Shown here: positions 1 through 3,848 of the stretch, piece by piece
How the letters are laid out: each line of letters opens with the position of its first letter
Numbering within the stretch: position 1 is the first letter of the stretch
NCBI GenBank assembly: GCA_031284765.1
Contig: JAITXK010000119.1
Coordinates: forward strand, 1-5,972
Length of the DNA stretch: 5,972 nucleotides
Reading direction: 5' to 3'
Source: Candidatus Symbiothrix sp.
GTDB taxonomy: Bacteria; Bacteroidota; Bacteroidia; Bacteroidales; Azobacteroidaceae
Notes under the pieces: generated by a model
Seen by the model: only the letters and a program-made list of their open reading frames with translations
Databases searched by the model: none
Told to the model about the DNA's origin: nothing
Made by a program: the position numbers and the translations under genes

Positions 1-18
1 CGAATAAATAAATAACCC

Positions 19-34
19 ATTGCTGATGAGCAAT
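19..34. terminator. Small perfect hairpin downstream of the YhfC gene, possible terminator
   Basis: Arms ATTGCT (19-24) and AGCAAT (29-34) enclose a GATG loop. In the minus direction the hairpin lies about 36 bases past the stop codon of the YhfC-type gene and is followed by a T-rich stretch (TTATTTATTTA). It could end that transcript, but the stem is only six pairs with two G-C pairs, so this is a weak call. Confidence 0.3.
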
Positions 35-42
35 AATTTAAA

Positions 43-70
43 GTAGAGACGCGGCATGCCACGTCTCTAC
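43..70. repeat. Dispersed 28-bp palindromic repeat, copy 1
   Basis: An imperfect palindrome centred on GGCATGCC (53-60). The outer arms GTAGAGACG (43-51) and CGTCTCTAC (62-70) pair perfectly and can be extended by one A-T pair to 42/71; one mismatch (52/61) lies next to the core. The repeat abuts and touches the TAG stop codon of the YhfC-type gene (70-72), so it begins right at the 3' end of that gene and could act as a transcript-end hairpin. A second copy at 2886-2913 matches 26 of 28 bases when read on the opposite strand. The two copies show it is a dispersed element and not a chance hairpin. Confidence 0.8.
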
Positions 71-906
71 TATTCTTCTTTGTTTTCTTGTAAAATATCC
101 AGGTTTTGACTGTTAATAATATTTTGGTTAAATTTCCTAACCATAGAAACGGCTAAATAAGCCAACAGCAATGCACTAATCGCTGCCAATCCTTCCACGA
201 GAAACACATTCTTAATTACTCCCGTCTGCATTATAGCAGCAGGACAATCCACAATCGCATGTATCAGTATGGCTAAAGGAAACAGCCACCGTTTTCCCTT
301 GCAAAATACCGAATAAAAAACAATTATAGACAACGAAATTTGTATCGCAATAGCAAAAATACGCTCAATACCGCTAATCAAAAACATATAGGGCGCAGTA
401 TCGGTAAGCGCCGTAGTTATTTTTCCCAAAACCTCGCCTTGAATTGCTTCGGGCAACGATGCTGTTGCACCGGAATTAATCATCATGCTAAAAACCAAAT
501 TGCTTATCATGGCTACTCCTGCCAGAATTACGGCTTCTATGCCTCCGTGACCAATGCCATAAGATATTCCCGTCCCAATTCCACCGTATTTCTTTTTTAA
601 TAAATGGAATGAAAGAAAGCGAGCGGTTTCTTCAAAAATTCCAGCCATGAAAACCCCATACAGCACGTAAAGTACGGGCTGATTTTTCAGCGCAATCTCG
701 CCGGTCTGACTTGGTTGCAAAATAAGCCTGTGTATAAAACTTTCCAAAATCAAAACGAATACTACAAATGCGGCAATACCAACCAACAGGGGAATGGTTG
801 ACATTGAAAATCGCTTTCTAAAAAATAGAAATAAAAAAATCGGAGTGCCGATTGATATAATCGCCGACACTGCCATAAAAAGCATGGATAAATTCGAAAC
901 TTGCAT
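70..906 (-). CDS. YhfC-family glutamic-type intramembrane protease
   Basis: A 278-residue polytopic membrane protein with about seven hydrophobic segments (roughly residues 5-29, 35-58, 77-98, 112-140, 172-200, 207-228, 233-256) and a polar C-terminal tail. Conserved-looking intramembrane residues are EETAR (92-96, an EExxR motif), GHGGIE (119-124), ER (181-182) and HAIVD (216-220). This set of glutamates and histidines inside helices resembles the YhfC group, which is related to the CPBP/CAAX-type glutamic intramembrane proteases. By family it would cleave or process membrane substrates in the cytoplasmic membrane; no substrate is visible here. The length is normal for the family and the gene looks intact. 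The ATG at 904-906 has no clear Shine-Dalgarno sequence, as is usual in Bacteroidota. It stands alone, with gene fragments upstream and the 28-bp palindrome at its stop codon. Confidence 0.82.
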   Translation of the reverse strand: MQVSNLSMLFMAVSAIISIGTPIFLFLFFRKRFSMSTIPLLVGIAAFVVFVLILESFIHRLILQPSQTGEIALKNQPVLYVLYGVFMAGIFEETARFLSFHLLKKKYGGIGTGISYGIGHGGIEAVILAGVAMISNLVFSMMINSGATASLPEAIQGEVLGKITTALTDTAPYMFLISGIERIFAIAIQISLSIIVFYSVFCKGKRWLFPLAILIHAIVDCPAAIMQTGVIKNVFLVEGLAAISALLLAYLAVSMVRKFNQNIINSQNLDILQENKEE

Positions 907-1021
907 GATACACTTTATTTAAATATGAATACTCTGTTACTAAATTACATATCTGTCCACTGAAAACTGTCAACCGTTGCGATCCGCTTGCCAACCCCAC
1001 ATCGCCCGCTGTTGACTAACT
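907..1021. other. Gene-free stretch upstream of the YhfC-type gene
   Basis: No supported gene. The part nearest the YhfC-type start (907-950) is AT-rich and should hold its promoter on the minus strand, but no convincing TAnnTTTG box is visible. From about 960 the sequence is of normal composition and leads into the ATPase remnant without recognisable coding homology. Confidence 0.5.
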
Positions 1022-1128
1022 GTAAAGTATAGTCCCGCCATTTGAAAGGTTTAAAAACGTTTGCAGAAGAGCATCCGGAAGCACGTCTTATCATTGTGTC
1101 ATTAGACCATGCTCCACAACCCCAATGA
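1022..1128 (+). pseudogene. 3'-terminal fragment of an AAA-type ATPase with DUF4143-like C-terminus
   Basis: Codons 1036-1128 read RHLKGLKTFAEEHPEARLIIVSLDH and then a few residues to a TGA at 1126-1128. The motif LKxFxxxxPEAxxIxVSLD is typical of the C-terminal (DUF4143, nuclease-like) end of the AAA ATPases common in Bacteroidota. In another frame just before it, 1022-1033 reads VKYS, which would complete the expected VK(S/Y)S-RHLKGL, so there is probably a frameshift near 1033-1035. The rest of the gene is missing: no ATPase core is visible upstream. The expected protein end (an ILP...FL-like tail) is also missing, because the homology breaks at about 1105-1112, where the methyltransferase fragment begins on the other strand. 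This is a non-functional remnant. Confidence 0.6.
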
Positions 1129-1229
1129 ACTACTACTGCATTTTTGTTTTTTGAAATAAAATCTTTCGTCCATTCATCATATTGTTTTGCACGAATAGCA
1201 AGTGTTCTTGCCCCAATTTTTGCCCCAAT
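1113..1229 (-). pseudogene. Internal fragment of a leucine carboxyl methyltransferase-like (class I SAM) gene
   Basis: Minus-strand codons from 1211 down to 1113 read ARTLAIRAKQYDEWTKDF and continue ISKNKNAVVVHWGCG. This matches the start of the SAM-binding core in LCM/Ppm1-like O-methyltransferases, where TLAIRxKQxDEx precedes a VVHLGCG motif that binds S-adenosylmethionine. Only about 35-40 codons remain. The 5' part is cut at the inverted-repeat element (1226-1289), and the 3' part is cut just after GCG, where the sequence joins the ATPase remnant. A 12-bp tandem duplication at 1205-1228 doubles IGA(K/R) at the 5' edge. With no start, no catalytic remainder and no stop of its own, it cannot be functional. 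Confidence 0.62.
1205..1228. repeat. 12-bp tandem duplication (two units)
   Basis: TTCTTGCCCCAA (1205-1216) is followed directly by TTTTTGCCCCAA (1217-1228), matching at 11 of 12 bases. It lies at the edge between the methyltransferase fragment and the inverted-repeat element, and it keeps the methyltransferase frame. It probably arose by replication slippage or during the recombination that trimmed the gene. Confidence 0.7.
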
Positions 1230-1289
1230 TGCGCATAACCCCGAGGGCAGTGAGGCCCGAAGCGTATACAGACCTGTTATGTGCAGTTG
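1226..1289 (-). other. 64-bp inverted-repeat-bounded element, attC-like recombination site candidate
   Basis: The ends CAATTGCGCATAAC (1226-1239) and GTTATGTGCAGTTG (1276-1289) are inverted repeats matching at 12 of 14 positions. They enclose 36 bases that contain a smaller possible stem (GGGC 1245-1248 with GCCC 1255-1258). The AAC...GTT ends, the 55-65 bp size and the position just after a stop codon (the DUF2141 gene ends at 1298) resemble an integron attC site read on the minus strand. One half of the element is repeated at 2647-2672. Against this, the ends are ACATAAC and GTTATGC and not the textbook RYYYAAC and GTTRRRY, and no integrase is present. It could instead be a small non-autonomous mobile element. 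Confidence 0.45.
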
Positions 1290-1297
1290 CGCTTGCT

Positions 1298-1726
1298 TTA
1301 TAATTTATATATATTTATAATTATTTTTCCAGTCATATTATTTATTATTACCTTTAATAAATTAAAATTTCCAGGTATTCCTTTTCCATTCCAATTTGTT
1401 ATTCCAACTGGTTCTTTCGGAATAAAGAAAATCCCTTGATCCAATTTTCCATTTCCATTAATATCCTGATATGCATTTATTACATATTCTCCATCAGGTA
1501 ACATTAAATCTATTGATACAATAGTATTTATTGGTTTAATTTGAATTACCCGTTCCGGTTTTTTATCCTTATATGATTTTTCATTACTATATATTCCCGC
1601 ATAAATTATTCCACTATTTTTTATTACATTATGAATTTCTAAAATAATAGGTATATCTGCCTTAATATAATTTATAGAAAACAGAAGATAAATAATTACA
1701 AATAAAACAAATTTATTTTTAAACAT
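1298..1726 (-). CDS. Secreted DUF2141 protein with EF-hand-like loop
   Basis: A 142-residue protein with a clear Sec signal peptide (residues 1-23, positive N-terminus then a FVLFVIIYLLF core, likely cut after A23). The mature part matches the DUF2141 pattern: an opening beta strand, a central LPDGEYVINAYQDINGNGKLD, and a later PKEPVGITN segment. DINGNGKLD (88-96) looks like a calcium-binding EF-hand-type loop. It should be exported and fold as a small beta-rich domain; the biological role of this family is not established. The ATG (1724-1726) lies 8 bases before the end of the membrane-protein gene (stop at 1719-1721), so translation is probably coupled. An AAGGAA ribosome site precedes it. 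The coding DNA is very AT-rich, like the next gene and unlike the host-like regions. It appears complete. Confidence 0.78.
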   Translation of the reverse strand: MFKNKFVLFVIIYLLFSINYIKADIPIILEIHNVIKNSGIIYAGIYSNEKSYKDKKPERVIQIKPINTIVSIDLMLPDGEYVINAYQDINGNGKLDQGIFFIPKEPVGITNWNGKGIPGNFNLLKVIINNMTGKIIINIYKL

Positions 1727-2333
1727 TGGTTTCCTTTATGTTTCTAAAGTGCTTGTATGATAATATACAAATCGGAATAAAGTATATGCACCAAATTTCT
1801 AATACTATTGTTCCAATAATATCTCCATTTTTCATATCTGCGTTAAATAAATTTAACATCGGTAATATAAAGCAAAATATTGCAAATATACCATGTATCA
1901 TTAATAAATATTTTAACCATTTATCCGCAGTTGTTTTTATTTCTATTGTTATTCCAATAAAAAATGTGGATAATGCCATAAAACCATAACCCAATATATC
2001 ATAATTAAAGAATAGATTAAATTGAGAAAAGGTTAATAACATCATTGCCTGTCCTGTTAAATTTGATAATCTTACCGTAGTCAACTGTGTAAAATATACA
2101 ATTATACATAATATGCCATAAATTGATGCAAATATAATTGCGGAAATTCCAGCAGCAATATTTTCTTTTTTCATAAAAGACACAAACGAACTTATCATAA
2201 TTATAAATCCCAGAGCAATAAATATACATATAAAATAGCTCGGAAAGGGGTTTTTCAAAATCATGGCTGAGGCAAAGAACGTTACCGCAACAAGTGTAAT
2301 AAGTGATGAAATAATACCCAGTTTTTTATTCAT
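1719..2333 (-). CDS. Six-helix integral membrane protein of unknown function
   Basis: The chosen start is the ATG at 2331-2333, giving 204 residues (MNKKLGIISS...), because AGGAG lies 7 bases upstream (2341-2345). A longer in-frame start would add 15 residues overlapping the truncated VOC gene and has no such site. About six membrane segments are visible (roughly 7-26, 32-54, 60-82, 111-131, 140-161, 172-192), with short loops and a lysine-rich C-terminal tail. I see no catalytic motif and do not recognise the family. The gene is very AT-rich. It overlaps the DUF2141 gene downstream by 8 bp, and its first 8 bases overlap the end of the VOC-fragment frame. Linkage to the secreted DUF2141 protein suggests a shared envelope-related role, but that is inference from position alone. 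Confidence 0.75.
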   Translation of the reverse strand: MNKKLGIISSLITLVAVTFFASAMILKNPFPSYFICIFIALGFIIMISSFVSFMKKENIAAGISAIIFASIYGILCIIVYFTQLTTVRLSNLTGQAMMLLTFSQFNLFFNYDILGYGFMALSTFFIGITIEIKTTADKWLKYLLMIHGIFAIFCFILPMLNLFNADMKNGDIIGTIVLEIWCIYFIPICILSYKHFRNIKETNV

Positions 2334-2556
2334 AATAATACTCCTTTTTAGATGCAGTAAACATAATTTCTTCGCCATTCATGTTCAATCGTGCATGAAG
2401 AACAAGTCCTTTGTCATCTTCTGCGATAGGAAATGCCGGATTAGGTGGCATGTCGCCATATTTTTGTATCTCAGTAATTTTTGCTGTAAACGCCTTTGCA
2501 TATACTTCTAACGCTTCTGAACAATTCCGATTAAACATTAGATAATGTCCTACCAT
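2326..2556 (-). pseudogene. Truncated VOC/PhnB-like glyoxalase-fold protein (first half only)
   Basis: A 76-residue frame beginning MVGHYLMFNRNCSEALEVYA. It matches the N-terminal beta-alpha-beta-beta-beta module of PhnB-like VOC proteins: (Y)LMFNxNCxEALxxYxxAF, then YGDMP and LNMNGEEIMF. Family members have two such modules and about 130-150 residues. Here the likeness stops after MF (residue 69), and the frame ends with TASKKEYYYE, which is simply the ribosome site and start region of the next gene read in another frame. The second half is therefore deleted and the enzyme is probably inactive, although a half module could conceivably dimerise. The start is supported by a very strong AGGAGG (2563-2568) six bases before the ATG, which is unusual for Bacteroidota and common in Firmicutes. 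The surviving frame may serve to couple translation to the membrane-protein gene. Confidence 0.68.
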
Positions 2557-2562
2557 TTTAAT

Positions 2563-2568
2563 CCTCCT
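2563..2568 (-). promoter_or_regulatory. Strong Shine-Dalgarno site of the truncated VOC gene
   Basis: A perfect AGGAGG on the minus strand with a 6-base spacer (ATTAAA) to the ATG at 2554-2556. Host-like genes in this window (the YhfC type, DUF1801, TonB receptor) lack any such site. It fixes the start of the gene and is one of the signs that the AT-rich block is foreign. Confidence 0.75.
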
Positions 2569-2583
2569 ATATAATTTTAAACA

Positions 2584-2612
2584 ACATTACTTTAATAATT
2601 TATTTCCGTCAA
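2584..2612 (-). promoter_or_regulatory. Possible sigma70-type promoter of the AT-rich gene block
   Basis: On the minus strand TTGACG (2607-2612) is followed after 17 bases by TAATGT (2584-2589), 27 bases before the start codon of the truncated VOC gene. The -35 box is good and the -10 box poor. It would be the block's own promoter if it came from a donor with ordinary sigma70 promoters. It may not be read by a Bacteroidota primary sigma factor. Confidence 0.3.
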
Positions 2613-2646
2613 GTCTTTTCTTTATTTTCTCAACAAATGTTAGACC

Positions 2647-2672
2647 TCATTGCACATAACGTCAGGGCTGTC
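2647..2672 (-). other. Second half-site matching one end of the 64-bp element
   Basis: The stretch holding TTGCACATAAC (2650-2660) followed by AGGGCTGT (2665-2672) resembles TTGCGCATAAC (1229-1239) followed by AGGGCAGT (1244-1251), in the same orientation and with nearly the same spacing. Its core TGCACATAAC (2651-2660) is also a perfect 10-bp inverted match to 1276-1285. No partner arm is visible within about 100 bases, so it is a half site. In an integron model it would be the junction at the promoter-proximal side of the cassette. It also marks the switch from host-like to AT-rich composition. Confidence 0.45.
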
Positions 2673-2739
2673 TTTCCTTTTTCAACCGATTATCACCTCT
2701 TCGGTAGCCCCTTCGGAACCTTCCTTGCCGTGAACGCTG

Positions 2740-2769
2740 TAAAGGTACATAATTTATTCTGATTACAAA
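2740..2769 (-). promoter_or_regulatory. Bacteroidota-type promoter firing into the AT-rich gene block
   Basis: On the minus strand TTTG (2766-2769) is followed after 18 bases by TACCTTTA (2740-2747). This fits the Bacteroidota -33/-7 pattern TTTG-N18-20-TAnnTTTG except for the last base. It begins only about 7 bases after the point where TolC homology breaks off (2776). It points through a roughly 170-base leader toward the VOC-fragment, membrane-protein and DUF2141 genes. No host gene lies in between, so this is the best candidate for the transcript that carries the block. Confidence 0.55.
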
Positions 2770-2885
2770 AATTACCTGTTTTTTAGCAACATTGACAGCT
2801 TCGTGTGCTGCATTGATACCGGTACTATGGTGTCGCAATGATTTACTGTTTTGGTCAGCAAGCGCAAATATTTCGTCAATGGACA

Positions 2886-2913
2886 GTACAGACGTGGCAT
2901 GCCGCGTTTCTAC
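2886..2913. repeat. Dispersed 28-bp palindromic repeat, copy 2, inside a coding frame
   Basis: Centred on GGCATGCC (2896-2903), with outer arms GTACAGACG and CGTTTCTAC that still pair apart from one mismatch and two G-T wobbles. Read on the minus strand it matches copy 1 (43-70) at 26 of 28 bases. It encodes VETRHATSV in the TolC-family frame, just after the signal peptide. Several of the differences between the arms preserve pairing through G-T, which suggests that the folded RNA or DNA form matters. Confidence 0.8.
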
Positions 2914-2941
2914 CGTATCTTGGGCATAAGCGCCCACGGGA

Positions 2942-2968
2942 CATAATGTCGCATACAGCGACATTATG
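2942..2968. repeat. Perfect 11-bp inverted repeat in the TolC signal-peptide region
   Basis: CATAATGTCGC (2942-2952) and GCGACATTATG (2958-2968) are exact complements around a 5-base loop. In the TolC-family stump this begins three to five bases inside the ATG-started coding region. A transcript from that gene would fold a strong hairpin just after the start codon, which could restrain translation. It could also be the footprint of a deletion or insertion event. Confidence 0.7.
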
Positions 2969-3095
2969 AACATAAAAAAAGGTATGTGAAAATTCCACAA
3001 GTTGTAACCCTTGCTTGTTGGTTAAAGTTAGTTAATAATTATTGCAAATTCATTGACACATCAACAAGGGAGAACGGGCAGTCGGATTAAAAATA

Positions 3096-3122
3096 TTTAG
3101 CCAAAGAAAAACACTATCTTTG
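3096..3122 (+). promoter_or_regulatory. Bacteroidota-type promoter of the DUF1801-DUF1905-receptor operon
   Basis: TATCTTTG (3115-3122) is an exact match to the -7 box TAnnTTTG. The upstream -33 box is weak: TTTA at 3096-3099 is closer than usual. Transcription would begin near 3128, leaving a leader of about 40 bases before the ATG at 3170. The leader shows no Shine-Dalgarno sequence. Confidence 0.6.
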
Positions 3123-3169
3123 CGAAACTTAATTTTCAACAGGAACTAACATTCTAACACAAAGACATC

Positions 3170-3571
3170 ATGCCCAATGAACACCCAAAAGCGCCGGCGC
3201 AAGCGCCTGTTAAACCGAAAACAATCGACGAATATATTGCCGGATTTTCTCCCGATATACAAAAAACATTAAACGAACTGCGGCGTTTGATTCAATCGGA
3301 AGTACCGGAAGCTGCGGAGAAAATAGCATACGGAATGCCTACATTTTATCTGAAAGGCAATTTAGTCCATTTTGCGGCGTTTAAAGACCATTACGGATTT
3401 TTTCCCGCGCCTGCAGGTATTGATGCGTTTGAAAAAGAACTTCTGCCGTATCGTACCGGCAAGGGAACCTTGCGTTTTCCATTGCATCAACCCCTCCCGT
3501 GGGAGATAATCAAGAAGATTGTTCGATTTAGAGCGGATGAAAATATAAAAAAGAGCAAGAAAGATATATGA
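3170..3571 (+). CDS. DUF1801 (YdhG/YdeI-like) protein, putative iron chaperone
   Basis: A 133-residue cytoplasmic protein of the DUF1801 fold. Landmarks are TIDEYIAGFSPDIQKTLNELR (about 18-38), the signature KIAYGMPTFY (51-60), NLVHFAAFKDHYGFFP (64-79) and GTLRFPLHQPLP (99-110), ending in a lysine-rich tail. Members are widespread and of uncertain role; one Bacillus member with a frataxin-like fold is described as an iron chaperone, which explains the usual annotation. Residues 1-16 are a short Pro/Ala/Lys-rich extension. The length is normal. The stop overlaps the next start (ATGA, 3568-3571), so the pair is translationally coupled. Transcription probably starts at the TATCTTTG promoter just upstream. 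Confidence 0.85.
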   Translation: MPNEHPKAPAQAPVKPKTIDEYIAGFSPDIQKTLNELRRLIQSEVPEAAEKIAYGMPTFYLKGNLVHFAAFKDHYGFFPAPAGIDAFEKELLPYRTGKGTLRFPLHQPLPWEIIKKIVRFRADENIKKSKKDI

Positions 3572-3828
3572 AATTTGAATTTGATGCCGAAATAAAAAAA
3601 GTGCCGGATATTGACGGTGCATACGTTGAAATTCCATTCGATGTGAAAGCAACATTCGGGAAAGGACGAGTTTTTGTAAATGCCACATTTGATGGCGTTT
3701 CCTATCAAGGAAGTGTAGTGAAAATGGGAACTCCTTGCCACATCATAGGGATTAGGAAAGAGATACGCCTGAAAATCGGGAAGCAATCGGGCGATATGGT
3801 GAGTGTTACAATTGAAGAGCGGGTATAA
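3568..3828 (+). CDS. DUF1905 family protein
   Basis: An 86-residue protein that is essentially a single DUF1905 domain: FDAEIKKVPDIDGAYVEIPF (4-23), FGKGRVFVNATFDG (30-43), the well-conserved MGTPCHIIGIRKEIR (53-67), then IGKQSGDMVSVTIEER. The fold is a small beta barrel; no reaction has been established for the family. In many genomes DUF1905 lies beside, or is fused to, an OmdA or DUF1801-like domain, and here it overlaps the DUF1801 gene by 4 bp. This supports a two-protein functional unit. It is complete at both ends. Confidence 0.85.
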   Translation: MKFEFDAEIKKVPDIDGAYVEIPFDVKATFGKGRVFVNATFDGVSYQGSVVKMGTPCHIIGIRKEIRLKIGKQSGDMVSVTIEERV

Positions 3829-3848
3829 TCAAATACAATTTTAAGAAC

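Larger units (their letters stand above)
2776..3000 (-). pseudogene. 5' stump of a TolC-family outer-membrane efflux protein gene
   Basis: The minus-strand frame gives a signal peptide (MFIMSLYATLCPVGAYAQ, from the ATG at 2971-2973; a TTG at 2998-3000 would add nine residues and a longer hydrophobic stretch). Then comes LSIDEIFALADQNSKSLRHH, continuing to INAAHEAVNVAKKQ. That is the first helical stretch of TolC/OprM-type outer-membrane channels, where L(S/T)LDEIFxLAxxNSxSxR begins the mature protein. Family members have about 400-480 residues; here homology ends after some 70-75 codons at 2776. The frame runs on to a TGA at 2662-2664 through DNA that looks like a promoter and leader, so it cannot make a channel. 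Between the signal peptide and the mature domain it carries nine residues, VETRHATSV, encoded by the 28-bp palindrome. Confidence 0.68.

Noticed and set aside
1021..1128. A short complete gene on the plus strand.
   Set aside because: There is no start codon with context, the frame is interrupted by a TAG at 1030-1032, and the sequence resembles only the very end of a much longer ATPase.
2334..2378. A longer start for the six-helix membrane protein adding MAKKLCLLHLKRSII.
   Set aside because: The added part overlaps the VOC frame, and the AGGAG site at 2341-2345 clearly serves the ATG at 2331-2333.
1276..2660. Perfect 10-bp inverted repeat GTTATGTGCA / TGCACATAAC flanking the AT-rich block, suggesting an insertion sequence or transposon.
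   Set aside because: There is no transposase between the repeats and no evident target-site duplication, and the 1276 copy is better explained as one arm of the local 64-bp palindrome.
2662..2775. The end of the TolC frame (residues after VAKKQ) as a genuine C-terminal extension.
   Set aside because: The residues are arginine-rich and show no family likeness, and the DNA holds a promoter-like sequence, so it is read-through past the break.
43..2913. The 28-bp repeats as CRISPR repeats.
   Set aside because: Only two copies, in opposite orientation and nearly 3 kb apart, with no regular spacers and no cas genes.
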